The position numbers and the translations under genes were made by a program. From the NCBI GenBank assembly GCA_016716405.1, contig JADJWK010000002.1:1178001-1242000 (forward strand): a stretch of DNA of 64,000 bases. The letters run 5' to 3'. Positions 25,431-35,117 of the stretch are shown piece after piece; position 1 is the first letter of the stretch; every line of letters starts with the position of its first letter. The notes beneath the pieces were generated by a model, which was not told the origin of the DNA, searched no databases, and worked only from the letters and a program-made list of their open reading frames with translations. This DNA is from Candidatus Melainabacteria bacterium (GTDB taxonomy: Bacteria > Cyanobacteriota > Vampirovibrionia > Obscuribacterales > Obscuribacteraceae).

Positions 25431-28400
25431 ATGGCATTAGAGACTGGCGATGCCGATTCCGGCAGGCAACAACAAGGATCGGTTGTTGACGATATATTGC
25501 ACCTGAAAGACGAAACCGGTGCCGAGACCACTACCGGCGAGGGCGAGAGAGCCACAGTACAGCCCGAGGAAACAACCGGCCATGGTCAGGGCGAGAGGAC
25601 CGCGGTTCAGCCCGAGGGCACCACCGGACAGACCGGTGATGCAATCACGGGAGACCCGGCGCAGGTGAGTCGTCAGGCTACCGAGCGTCTGAGCACCGAA
25701 GCCCATGATACCGGAGTAGAGCAGGCCAATAGCGGCGGACCAAAGCCGGTTCCGAAAGAGCTCGAAGGCGAGATCGTTTTCGATCAGCCGGCTCCCAGCC
25801 GGGACACCACTGATACCACCGGTGGACGGGTCGAGACCCTGGACGAGATCATAAGGAATGCTGGCGCCATTCAGAAAGAAGTGAATGACGTCGTCCAGCA
25901 TATGGACGCGGCCGGCGCCAGGCTGCGCGAGATAAACGCAGGCAATCCCAGTGAGCAGGAGAAGGATCAGAGACTGCTGCGGGCCATGGAGTCCTTCACC
26001 GAAGCGACAAAGGTGGTCACGCCGGAGGAGCAGGAAGCTTATAAGCGCCAGCGCGAGATCGTCAAGAGAGCCATGGAGTCCGAGACCGATGTCGAGAAGC
26101 TCAAAGAGCTCAAGATCATCGAGCGCAATCTGAACGTTCTCGAGCATGCTCCGGGATTCACCAGGGGCAATGCCGCCCTGGCTCTCTATCAGGCCGGCAA
26201 GATCAGACCGGTGGAGATGGACGGGCAGACGGTTTCGCCGGCCCGCAAGTGGCTCGAAGACGCGATCAAGGCCGATCCCAGTCTCATCCGTGACGAAAAT
26301 TTCCACCGCCGCCGCCGGGAGATCGAGCGCAAGTTCGATGTCGACATCGCCAAGGACATGATCGACTTCATAGACAGCTCGGCTCGTCCACAGGGACCGG
26401 GGCCGGAGCGGGTTCAAGGACAGGAGCAAGGACAGGAGCAAGGACAGGATCAGGGACGGACGCGTCCGGTGGGGGACGGCACCGAGTCTGGTGTGGAGCA
26501 GCCCCAGACCGGCAATCTCTCGCCCTCGCGAAACGGCAAGTCTCCTTACGAGAATGCTGCTGCTGCCTTCCAGGCAGTGACAGTGGTGGACGATGCCGGC
26601 AACAGACAGATCAAATGGCCGGACGATCCGGCCGAAGTCCAGCGAATAAAGGCCCAGTTCGAGCAAGCCATGGCCGATGCCGACGCCGGCGACACACCGA
26701 ACCGGGCGGCTCTGGAAGAGCGCATCGCCGACGCCGAGACCAAAAAAGTCCAGACACCGATCGAGACCAGCAAGGGTACCGAGACGGTCGCCCAGGCTGC
26801 GGTCCGCGTCACTCAATCGATGACCCAGGTCTTCGGTAATCTGCCGACCGACAAACAGGATCCGGCCAAAGATCTCTTCGTCAAGATGAACGAAGCGAAG
26901 ACCATGGAGGACTACCGGAAGAGCGCCACGGATCTCAAGACCCTGGTGGGCGAGAACCCCGAGTTCGATGCTCTCATGGCCGATCATGCCAAAGCTGCCG
27001 AGACCTATATCAATTTCAGCAATCAATCCGAGTTGCTCTCACGCAAGCTCGCTTTCGAGGTCAACGACTCGGCCACGGTTCGCTCCCTCTATGCCACCGC
27101 CCTCAAAGGCAGCGGCAGCGCCGAGGATCAGACCAGGGTCAAAGAGCTGTCCGCCGACGCTTACGGGCGCAATATCGATGGCGAGCTGATCGATTCATTG
27201 CGCACAGATGCCCTGGCTAACGGCGTCAAGCCCGCCGAGCTCCTCGACGCCGCGCTCAAGCGTCCCGAGCAGGACAGGGATGGTGGCTCTTACGGTGGCA
27301 TGAGCCTGGATGTCATGGCGGCCGAGGCCAGTCTCTTGTTCAATATCGCCCGCGGTGCGAACAAGCCGGAAGGCGAGATGCCGGATCAGGCTACCCTGAC
27401 CGCCAATACCGCCGCCGCTATGGAGCAGTTCGGTCCGCTCTTCGACCGCCTGTCCACCGTGGTCGGTGGCAAGGTCGCCGAAGGCGAGGCCAACCGCGGC
27501 AAGATCATCGAGCAACGCGATCAGCTCCTTCCGCAGGAGCCCGAGAAGAAAGCCAGAGCCCTGGAGCTCCAGGGGCAGATAAGCGGGTTCGAGGGATTCG
27601 AGGACGGCGAGATCGACCAGGCGAGAGTCCTGGTCACTCCCAATGCCAGCGCCGAAGACGTGGCGGCTGCCCGCAAGTCCCTTACCGACAGCGGCAAAGG
27701 CGAATGGCTGGGCAAATTCGACGAATGGCGCGGTCTTGTCGGCGACAATGCCAGCAAGCTCCTGATGCTTCAGGGACTCGAATACAATAACGACAGCCAG
27801 ACCCTCACTTTCAGAGACCTGCAGTTCCGCTCCCGGGGCATGCATGCCCAGGCTCTGCTGGATGGCGGCAAGCAGAGCGAAGCCAGAGACAAGCTCAAGG
27901 AAGCCCTGGACGGACTCCCCGAGGACATGCGCGGCCAGTATGCCGGCAGCGCCAAAGTCAGCGAACTGGCGGGCAAGGTCGGTCTCGATCTCGCTGCCTA
28001 CAATCCGGTTCCCAATCAGGGCAATCAGGGAGATCAGGGCGGTCAGCGAACCGGCGATCAGGGTCAGGGTCAGGGTACATTAGACCGCACCACTGAAGGT
28101 GGCGAGGTGACCGAGCCTCCCAGAGATATGCGCCTGGCCGGTATGACCGATACCGAGCTCATGCAGTCGGTGATCGACGCGGCCACGGTCAAGGTCAAGT
28201 CGACCAACGCCGAAGGTCAGGTCACCGAAGGCATTCTCGAAAATAACGACCTGATCAAGAAGAACATCCAGCCGATCAGAGTCGGCCTCGAAGAGTTGAT
28301 TCGCCGCAACGACAGCATCGCCGTCGACGGCCAGATCGTCCCCTTCAACTTCGAAGAGGAAGCCCGCAACGTGGCGAAGATGCAGGAGATTCTTCGCACC

Positions 28401-31205
28401 GGCAAGGATCCCGATACCGGCGAGACCATCACGCTCACCGACGCCGATCGATTCCAGATGCACCGGGGCATCATCAATACGTTCAGGATCGCTCAGAACC
28501 AGGTGGACTATCGCCTGCAACTCGCCGAGAAGCTCAGAGTCGCGGGCCAGTACGAGGATGCCAGCAGGTATTTCGCCGAGGCCGTCGAAAAGGCCGATCT
28601 GATCAAGAAGAACTTCATGCCCGACGGCAGAGACATGATCAAGGCCGAGGTCGAGCTGGCTACCACCGACACGGCAGCCATGGACAATGCTCCGCGCTTC
28701 CCCCTCGAGCCAGGCGGCGAGCCGAAGGTCGGCTATGCCGATGTTCTCAACGAAGGAATCGCCAGAATATCCGGAGCGGCTCCGGGCAGCTCAGACTTGA
28801 GGCTGGCTCCGGTGGAAGCGCGCATGCTCGCCGCCAACAACGCCCTGGGCGCCAAGAGCGAAGCCTCCGGGCAGTTCCGCGCCGGTGTCACGTTCGACGA
28901 GAACGGCACCGACAAGCCCATGCCGATCTGGACCGACTCATATGGACAGCGTCCCGGCTGGAGCGGCGCCGAAGGCGGACGCCTGATCAAAGAAGCAGTC
29001 GAGCAGTTCGAATCGATTGAGGGCTATAACCCGCTCAAGCCGGAAAACCAGGCCAGATCGCAACTCACAGGGCAGCTCGGCGTGCTTGTCGACCGTGCCA
29101 GGGGAATGAGCGACGAGCATTTGCAGTCTATGCTCAAGGAGACCAGCGGATTCGACCAGGCTCTCTCTTTCGGAGCGGCGATGACCGCTGCCGGTCTGAT
29201 GCTCGTAGCCACTGCCGGTACCAGAGGCAAGGAAGGCAGACCGATAGCCGCGTCCCTGACCCGCTCGGTGCTCCGCGTCGGAGCAGCGGTCACCGTCGCC
29301 GGCGGTACCCACGCCCTCACCTACAGGGGGCTCACCGGAGAGTGGGAGCGCCCTCAGGATGCTCTTTTCCATGGGGTCGCCTCGACCCTCACCGCCGGTG
29401 TCATGTACAAGATGATCCGGGGCGAGAAAGGCAACCTCAATCTCATCAATCAGGAGTGGACCACCAGCGCCATGCGTGGTCTGAGCGCCCGGGCACCCAG
29501 AGTAGCGGGTCTGGTCCAGCGGACCGGCTCGACTTTTGGAGACGCCACCGGCAAGCTCAGCTCCCAGGACGTGGCCAAAGTCGCCGAAGCCGGCGGCTTC
29601 CAGACCGCCGAATCGCTGGCGGCAGGCTTCCGACGTCTCGGTCTCGATGACCTGGCCCTGAAATTCGATCCCGCTACAAGCGGCTTGAAGGCAGGCACCC
29701 GGGCCACCGCTCCCGAGGTGGTCAGGATAATCGAGGCTAATGGCCTGAAAAACAACATCTTCGAGATGATGAGCCTGGTCGGTCGCAATACCAAGTTCGA
29801 CGCTTCCGCCGTGGCTCGTTCCCTGGAGACTCAGGGCGTCCGTACGCTGGACGATTTCGTGGCCATGACCGAGAGACCTCTCACCTCTCTGCGTGCCGGC
29901 AGCCAGGAGATCATCAGAGCCGGGCTTCCTGACGAGACTCTCCTCGCCGATGCTGCCAAGTCAGGTGTGTCCGGTCTGGACGATTTCTTCCTCCAGGCAG
30001 CCAGAGAAAACAAGATCACACGGGTAGGCGATCTGAAGAAATTCCTCGCCGAAGGCGGCGGCTACCAGAATCTGACCATGGCGGAGCGCTGGCCCCTTAT
30101 CCAGGCTATGCGCAATGCCGGTCTCGAAGGCAGCACTTCCATGAGCGAAGTGGCGGCCAGGGGCGTCCAGATTTTCGATGTCGGACTTGGTTCGCGCAGC
30201 CTCGGCAAAGAGTTCCGTCTGCGGAACACCCAGTCGGCGGCTTTCGCCGAAGCCAGCGAAGGCGTGGCGCAGAACGCCGGTCGCCGTTCGGTCTCCCAGT
30301 GGGGCTCGGATATGTGGTCGGCCACCCGTCGGCAGTTCCAGGTCTCACCCCTGGAGGTCACCGAGGCCACCACCGCCCGGGATCTGGCCCGGTTGCCGCG
30401 CCAGGTCGAGATCTTGCAGCGCAACCGCAACTATCTCAAGGGCCTGGTCGGTCTCGGTCTCTACCGCAATACCTCCAGGGTCTACGAGCTCACTCAGGGC
30501 GGCATGTCTCTGGGCGATGCCATGATGACCGCAAACTTCCCGACTCAGCATGTGGGTGAGAATGCCTCCAGCTTCGAGATCGCGACAGCCAAAGTCATGG
30601 GTCCTTTCATGTCGACTCCTCTGGCGCCTCTCCTGACCATGAAGATGTTCTCGCCAACCGGCCGGGCCGTGCCGCTCTGGAGCTCGCCCATGGGCAAAAC
30701 GATGGGCACCTGGGGCAGAACCATGGAGTATATCGGTCCCGGTCAGAGACTGTGGCAGAACCTCACCTCCACCAGCGCTTCCTCGAGCATGGACGGGCTG
30801 CTTGCCCGGAGTCTCACCGGAACTCGCAACGCCGTGGCTCCCATGGTCGGTCTCAGCACCCCCCTGGCCGTCAGCACCTTCTTCGACGACTACGGAGAAA
30901 GACAGTTCGCCCAGGACATCAGAACCAAGCTGGACTACGCTGGACAGGAAGTGGCGAACGCTCCGTTCGTGGAAGGCCATCGTGAGCTCAAGACTCTGCG
31001 GGAATATCTCGACGAGCAGACCAAGAAAGCCTCTGATGAAGCCGCCGCCCGTAAAGCCGCCGAGGACGAGGCCGCTAGAAGAAGAGCCGAAGAGGAAGCT
31101 GCCCGGAACGCCGGCGAGACCCGGACCGACGACGCGCAGACGAGGCCGGCGGGCAATGACGGACAGCCCGGAGGCAATGTCCAGGCTAATCCCGACGACT
31201 TCTAA
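25431..31205 (+). CDS. Giant helical membrane-associated protein, unknown family
   Basis: About 1924 residues. I do not recognise a family. The N-terminus is polar, rich in Thr, Gly and Glu and lacks a signal peptide. Then come long charged helical stretches with scattered TPR-like pairs, a Gln/Gly repeat (about 329-340), another Gln/Gly/Asp linker (about 862-884), a hydrophobic Gly/Ala-rich region that could form two membrane hairpins (about 1240-1304), several leucine-rich helical units (about 1330-1550), and a last part with small hydrophobic segments and an Ala/Glu/Arg coiled tail (about 1864-1894). GAGG nine bases before the ATG sets the start; an in-frame ATG at 25416 is the alternative. 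It is followed by a smaller protein with a similar layout. Confidence 0.7.
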   Translation: MALETGDADSGRQQQGSVVDDILHLKDETGAETTTGEGERATVQPEETTGHGQGERTAVQPEGTTGQTGDAITGDPAQVSRQATERLSTEAHDTGVEQANSGGPKPVPKELEGEIVFDQPAPSRDTTDTTGGRVETLDEIIRNAGAIQKEVNDVVQHMDAAGARLREINAGNPSEQEKDQRLLRAMESFTEATKVVTPEEQEAYKRQREIVKRAMESETDVEKLKELKIIERNLNVLEHAPGFTRGNAALALYQAGKIRPVEMDGQTVSPARKWLEDAIKADPSLIRDENFHRRRREIERKFDVDIAKDMIDFIDSSARPQGPGPERVQGQEQGQEQGQDQGRTRPVGDGTESGVEQPQTGNLSPSRNGKSPYENAAAAFQAVTVVDDAGNRQIKWPDDPAEVQRIKAQFEQAMADADAGDTPNRAALEERIADAETKKVQTPIETSKGTETVAQAAVRVTQSMTQVFGNLPTDKQDPAKDLFVKMNEAKTMEDYRKSATDLKTLVGENPEFDALMADHAKAAETYINFSNQSELLSRKLAFEVNDSATVRSLYATALKGSGSAEDQTRVKELSADAYGRNIDGELIDSLRTDALANGVKPAELLDAALKRPEQDRDGGSYGGMSLDVMAAEASLLFNIARGANKPEGEMPDQATLTANTAAAMEQFGPLFDRLSTVVGGKVAEGEANRGKIIEQRDQLLPQEPEKKARALELQGQISGFEGFEDGEIDQARVLVTPNASAEDVAAARKSLTDSGKGEWLGKFDEWRGLVGDNASKLLMLQGLEYNNDSQTLTFRDLQFRSRGMHAQALLDGGKQSEARDKLKEALDGLPEDMRGQYAGSAKVSELAGKVGLDLAAYNPVPNQGNQGDQGGQRTGDQGQGQGTLDRTTEGGEVTEPPRDMRLAGMTDTELMQSVIDAATVKVKSTNAEGQVTEGILENNDLIKKNIQPIRVGLEELIRRNDSIAVDGQIVPFNFEEEARNVAKMQEILRTGKDPDTGETITLTDADRFQMHRGIINTFRIAQNQVDYRLQLAEKLRVAGQYEDASRYFAEAVEKADLIKKNFMPDGRDMIKAEVELATTDTAAMDNAPRFPLEPGGEPKVGYADVLNEGIARISGAAPGSSDLRLAPVEARMLAANNALGAKSEASGQFRAGVTFDENGTDKPMPIWTDSYGQRPGWSGAEGGRLIKEAVEQFESIEGYNPLKPENQARSQLTGQLGVLVDRARGMSDEHLQSMLKETSGFDQALSFGAAMTAAGLMLVATAGTRGKEGRPIAASLTRSVLRVGAAVTVAGGTHALTYRGLTGEWERPQDALFHGVASTLTAGVMYKMIRGEKGNLNLINQEWTTSAMRGLSARAPRVAGLVQRTGSTFGDATGKLSSQDVAKVAEAGGFQTAESLAAGFRRLGLDDLALKFDPATSGLKAGTRATAPEVVRIIEANGLKNNIFEMMSLVGRNTKFDASAVARSLETQGVRTLDDFVAMTERPLTSLRAGSQEIIRAGLPDETLLADAAKSGVSGLDDFFLQAARENKITRVGDLKKFLAEGGGYQNLTMAERWPLIQAMRNAGLEGSTSMSEVAARGVQIFDVGLGSRSLGKEFRLRNTQSAAFAEASEGVAQNAGRRSVSQWGSDMWSATRRQFQVSPLEVTEATTARDLARLPRQVEILQRNRNYLKGLVGLGLYRNTSRVYELTQGGMSLGDAMMTANFPTQHVGENASSFEIATAKVMGPFMSTPLAPLLTMKMFSPTGRAVPLWSSPMGKTMGTWGRTMEYIGPGQRLWQNLTSTSASSSMDGLLARSLTGTRNAVAPMVGLSTPLAVSTFFDDYGERQFAQDIRTKLDYAGQEVANAPFVEGHRELKTLREYLDEQTKKASDEAAARKAAEDEAARRRAEEEAARNAGETRTDDAQTRPAGNDGQPGGNVQANPDDF
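26415..26450 (+). repeat. 12-bp tandem repeat coding a Gln/Gly linker
   Basis: CAAGGACAGGAG is repeated twice perfectly and once with one change, encoding QGQE units inside the giant protein. It is flanked by further Q/G codons, so it is an expandable hydrophilic linker. Confidence 0.8.
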
Positions 31206-31312
31206 GTGCGCCTTCCAGGGATGGAGACCTCTGGAAATTCTGTCCAAAATGGGCATAATCTGCATATAGACGAGTGTCCCATTACATTCGTTTTTTCATG
31301 AGGCTCCATTCC

Positions 31313-34300
31313 ATGGGCAACCCCTTCGAGCAACAAACCGATTCCACCGGCGGTCAACCTAAAACTACTCCTGCCGGTCTTACCCTGGTCGAGATCGCGG
31401 TCATGGACAAACCTGTCGGTACCAAGCCGGCGGGCAATACAGACAACCAGACCGGCAACCGGACCGGTGACGGCCGGACCGAGACCACTCCGGGCGGCTC
31501 GGATAGAGTAGCCGTCAATGACCGGGTCGAGCGCCAGGATCCGGACGCCCGGCGTTTCGAAGAGCTCAAGCGTGTTTCGGACCAGCTCCAGGTCCATGAT
31601 TCGAGAGTGCAGGAAGAAGATCGCAAGCTCGAGCTCTACTCGGGCAATCCCTCCGTGGCCGATCCCGAGGTCGTGCGGCGCTCGAAGACGACGATCAGGG
31701 ACGAGGCCCAGGCAGCCATCGATGTCGCCGAGAAGATCGACCTCAATGGCGAGAACGGCGTGGTCAAGATGCGCGACCGTAACTATGTCCGGATAAGAGA
31801 CGCCGCCAGAGAGCTCGGTTTGCTGCCGGCTTCCACCGGCTCGGACAACGGTCTTGAAGGAATCACCGGCGAGACCCTCGGGGCCATCAGGCAAAACATC
31901 ACTCCCGAAGCGATGATCGCCAGATACAATGCGCCGGGCACCACTGACGAGACGCGCCAGAAGCTCGAAGATCTCCGCAAGCTCATGGAGCGGGATGCCG
32001 TCTATGACAGGCTCATCCATGCCCGGAGCTTCACCAACCTGCGGATGGCGGACCAGACCGCCAAGGGAAACACCAGTCCCGAGCTCAAGCTCGGAGAAGA
32101 TGTGCCCCAGGGGCAGTATATGGACGGCTTCCGCTATCTGATGCGGGCGCGGCTGCACGAGGAAGAGACCAAGTACACCGAGCCCGGGGCCCGGGTGAGC
32201 GCTCAGGTGCTGGATGGTCTCAAGGATATCTATCGAGATTCCCAGACGACCACCGATATGCTCAAGCTGCTCAGAGAAGGCACCGAGGCCGGCGGGCAGC
32301 AGGACAGAGCGACCGAGAGAGACAGATTCAGACGGGCCGCCGAGATGGCCTCCAGTATGGATCTGGCCACCATCATCGACCAGGCGGGCAGGCCCGAGAA
32401 CATCGATTCCGGTCTATCCAAAGAGATGGTGGGCATGGTCACCATCGCCAATGGCGCCAAGCTAGAGTATGCCAATATCCTTGTCAGAGAAGGCAAATAC
32501 GATGAGGCAGCCCGGCTCTTCGACTCGGTGAAGGCCGAGGATTTCCGCAACGCCAATCTGTACAGACAGAAGGGCGACCTGATGAAAGAGCGGGAAGACC
32601 TGGACAAGAGCGGCAAGTCCGAAGAGGAGAAAGCCAGAGAAAGAGAGCGGATCGATCAGGAGATCAAACGAATCGACGCCACCGCCGGTCCGATGCTGAT
32701 ATACGGTGTCGGCCAGGATGGTCAGATCACTCACCGTCAGTATGGCAATATCGATACCGCCGCCCTCGAGAACAAGCTCACCCTGGGGGTCACCAGCGTG
32801 CAGCCCCAGGCCTGGGACAACTCTTACAACAACTTCGTCAAGAACCTGAAAGACGGCAACTACGGGGAAAATGGCGCCAACCCCAGCGGCGCGTTCAAAG
32901 ATATCCGGGACATGTATAAAGCCAACACGCTCATGCGCCGTGATATAGAGCAACGCAACCAGGCCGATCAAACCCGCAAGACCGAGCTCGAGCGCGAGCG
33001 CCAGAATCTGGGCACAAGCGACCTCAGCGAGAGCGCCAGAAAAATCCGCCAGGAGAGCATCGATCAGGAGATCAAGATCCTGGACGCCAAAGTCCAGGCC
33101 CGGGAGCAGCAGATCCGCCAGCAGGAGCGCATGACCAAATACATGAACGGCCTGCTCGCCCAGGGCTGCGACGATATAGGCACCGCCCGCGGTCTCTATA
33201 AAGAAGTCAACGATGACATCATCAAGCAGTTCGAGGAGCAGCACCCGGAAGCCAGGGGGCGTGGTGCCGAGTTCATGAAGCGGGATCAATACAAAGACGA
33301 TCCCCTGGTCAAACTCAAAGGCCAGCTCGAGCTCGACAACCGCATGCACGAAGTGCGCGGCGGCATCGGGGGCTGGATGGAGCGCAACTGGAAGACCGTC
33401 GCGATCGGCGCCGCTATCGTGGTCGGTGGAATTGCTACCGGTGGTGCCCTCTGGGTAGCCGGTGCCGCCGGTCTCGGTCTGGCTGCCACCGCCGGTGTAG
33501 CCATCGGTGCTGGTGCTGCCGGTGGTGCATTGGGACACTGGGGCGGCGAGAGTATCGCCCGGCAGAAGATCGCCGGTGTGGACAGTCTCATCGCCGGAGC
33601 CAAGATAGGAGCCGTGGAAGCAGCCATGATCGTGGCGCCTTACGCCATGGCCGGCGGCGCCACCACCGCCGGGACAGGTCTGACCATGGCGGCCAAGGGA
33701 GCCAACCTCTTCAAGTATTCGCTGTCCACCGGTTTTGGCATCTCCGCCTCCACCAATACAATGGAGCTGGCCGCCGGTATGAAAGACCTCAGGGGAGCCG
33801 CCATGGGCACCTTGATGGAAGGAGGCTCCAACGCCCTCTTTATCGGAGCCGCCGGCAAGATGCCTTTCGTCAAGCCCGGTGTGATGTCGGCTTCCACAGA
33901 GGCCGGCGCCTTCGCCAGCCAGATGGGCAGGCAGGTCCTGCAAAACGGTGTCTGGCGTCCCCTGGCAGGCTATACCGTGATCAACGAGTCGGCGGAGCTG
34001 CTGGGCGACGGAATGGCCACCGGACTGTCTTATCTCGGCCAGCACAATGAAGGAGCCGAGCATGCCTATCGCATGATGAACGGCGGCAGCCCCGGCGAGT
34101 ACCGCTGGGACCAGAGCCATGTGGACGGCTGGATCACTCCCATGGTCTCGAGCTGGGTGCGGGACGGTTACGATCCGGGCACTCAGCGGGGCCGCACCTC
34201 CATCGATCAGAACCGGCTCATGCTCGGTCTCGATGGGACGGCGGGCAACGCCTTGTTCGTAGACCGTAACAAGGCCAGACCCTTCCGACCGACCGGTCCC

Positions 34301-34360
34301 GGGAGCCCCCGTACGCAACCTTTCTTCTTTATCGACCCCGAGCGTGGCAACGTCTACTGA
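31313..34360 (+). CDS. Second giant helical membrane-associated protein, probably related
   Basis: 1015 residues. Same plan as its upstream neighbour: a polar Thr/Gly/Asn-rich start, a long charged helical region with a TPR-like unit (LEYANILVREGKYDEAARLF) and coiled coils (about 430-640), then a Gly/Ala-rich hydrophobic block (about 690-790) with several potential helices, and a C-terminal part with GGSNALFIGAAGKMP. No enzyme motif is seen. The start is the ATG at 31313 with GAGG nine bases upstream, exactly like the first giant gene. The 107-bp gap and same strand suggest one operon. Function unknown. Confidence 0.7.
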   Translation: MGNPFEQQTDSTGGQPKTTPAGLTLVEIAVMDKPVGTKPAGNTDNQTGNRTGDGRTETTPGGSDRVAVNDRVERQDPDARRFEELKRVSDQLQVHDSRVQEEDRKLELYSGNPSVADPEVVRRSKTTIRDEAQAAIDVAEKIDLNGENGVVKMRDRNYVRIRDAARELGLLPASTGSDNGLEGITGETLGAIRQNITPEAMIARYNAPGTTDETRQKLEDLRKLMERDAVYDRLIHARSFTNLRMADQTAKGNTSPELKLGEDVPQGQYMDGFRYLMRARLHEEETKYTEPGARVSAQVLDGLKDIYRDSQTTTDMLKLLREGTEAGGQQDRATERDRFRRAAEMASSMDLATIIDQAGRPENIDSGLSKEMVGMVTIANGAKLEYANILVREGKYDEAARLFDSVKAEDFRNANLYRQKGDLMKEREDLDKSGKSEEEKARERERIDQEIKRIDATAGPMLIYGVGQDGQITHRQYGNIDTAALENKLTLGVTSVQPQAWDNSYNNFVKNLKDGNYGENGANPSGAFKDIRDMYKANTLMRRDIEQRNQADQTRKTELERERQNLGTSDLSESARKIRQESIDQEIKILDAKVQAREQQIRQQERMTKYMNGLLAQGCDDIGTARGLYKEVNDDIIKQFEEQHPEARGRGAEFMKRDQYKDDPLVKLKGQLELDNRMHEVRGGIGGWMERNWKTVAIGAAIVVGGIATGGALWVAGAAGLGLAATAGVAIGAGAAGGALGHWGGESIARQKIAGVDSLIAGAKIGAVEAAMIVAPYAMAGGATTAGTGLTMAAKGANLFKYSLSTGFGISASTNTMELAAGMKDLRGAAMGTLMEGGSNALFIGAAGKMPFVKPGVMSASTEAGAFASQMGRQVLQNGVWRPLAGYTVINESAELLGDGMATGLSYLGQHNEGAEHAYRMMNGGSPGEYRWDQSHVDGWITPMVSSWVRDGYDPGTQRGRTSIDQNRLMLGLDGTAGNALFVDRNKARPFRPTGPGSPRTQPFFFIDPERGNVY

Positions 34361-34368
34361 AGACGATT

Positions 34369-34387
34369 TCAAGTAGCCTATACTTGA
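34369..34387 (+). promoter_or_regulatory. Hairpin next to the glycosyltransferase start
   Basis: TCAAGTA, loop GCCTA, TACTTGA is a perfect 7-bp stem ending four bases before the ATG at 34391. The only SD-like bases (GAGG) are partly inside it and very near the ATG. It may be a weak terminator of the giant genes or a translation-limiting hairpin. Confidence 0.4.
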
Positions 34388-34390
34388 GGG

Positions 34391-35116
34391 ATGCCTGAGA
34401 TAACGGTTGTCATTCCCGCTTACAACGAAGAGCTCCGCCTGCCGGCGACCCTGAGCTCGGTGCATGCTTATATGTCGGCTCAGAAGCGCAGCTTCGAGAT
34501 CCTGGTGGTGGACGACGGCAGCAGCGACGCCACGGTGGCGGCGGTGGAGGATTTCGCCGGTAGCCATGAGAATGTCCGGGTTGTGAGCTATAAGCCCAAC
34601 CGTGGCAAAGGCTATGCTGTGCGCACCGGAATGATGGCGGCGGAAGGGGATCTGATCATCTTCAACGATGCCGACGGGAGCTCTCCGATCGAGGAAATCG
34701 AGAAGCTCATCGTCAGTATCGAGAAAGGAAGCGATATCGCCATTGGTAGCAGGGCCAAGCCGGACGAGTCACGCTTCGTAGACGCCCTGGCTTACCGCAA
34801 GTATCTGGGCAACTCTTTCAACCTCATAGTCAGAAGCCTGGTACTGCCGGGGATTTATGACACCCAGTGCGGTTTCAAGATGTTCAAGAGAGAAGTGGCC
34901 AGGGACATCTTCTCGGTTGCCACCATGGACGGCTTCGCCTTCGACGTGGAGATTCTCTATATCGCCCGGCTGCGCAAGTACGCCATCGACGAGGTGCCGA
35001 TCAACTGGGCGAACGTTGAGGGATCCAAGGTGAATGTTTTCACCGACTCTCCCAGGATGTTCCTGCAGGTGCTGAAAGTGGCCATAGGCGCCTGGACCGG
35101 CCGTTACAAACGCTGA
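34391..35116 (+). CDS. Family 2 glycosyltransferase (ALG5/DPM1-like)
   Basis: 241 residues. The GT-A fold is shown by ITVVIPAYNEELRLPATL, VVDDGSSDAT and the metal-binding DADGSSP, then DTQCGFKMF, a hallmark of the polyprenyl-phosphate glucosyl/mannosyl transferases that include ALG5 and DPM1. It lacks the C-terminal transmembrane helices of longer homologues. It probably loads a sugar onto a lipid carrier at the inner face of the membrane for envelope glycans. It converges on the phosphatase gene with a 1-bp gap. Confidence 0.85.
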   Translation: MPEITVVIPAYNEELRLPATLSSVHAYMSAQKRSFEILVVDDGSSDATVAAVEDFAGSHENVRVVSYKPNRGKGYAVRTGMMAAEGDLIIFNDADGSSPIEEIEKLIVSIEKGSDIAIGSRAKPDESRFVDALAYRKYLGNSFNLIVRSLVLPGIYDTQCGFKMFKREVARDIFSVATMDGFAFDVEILYIARLRKYAIDEVPINWANVEGSKVNVFTDSPRMFLQVLKVAIGAWTGRYKR

Positions 35117-35117
35117 T

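Noticed and set aside
25437..27026. 529-codon minus-strand frame over the first giant gene
   Set aside because: Antisense shadow; no SD and improbable composition.
32462..34567. 701-codon minus-strand frame over the second giant gene
   Set aside because: The plus strand has an SD, orderly domains and an operon context; the antisense protein is a His/Gly-rich shadow.
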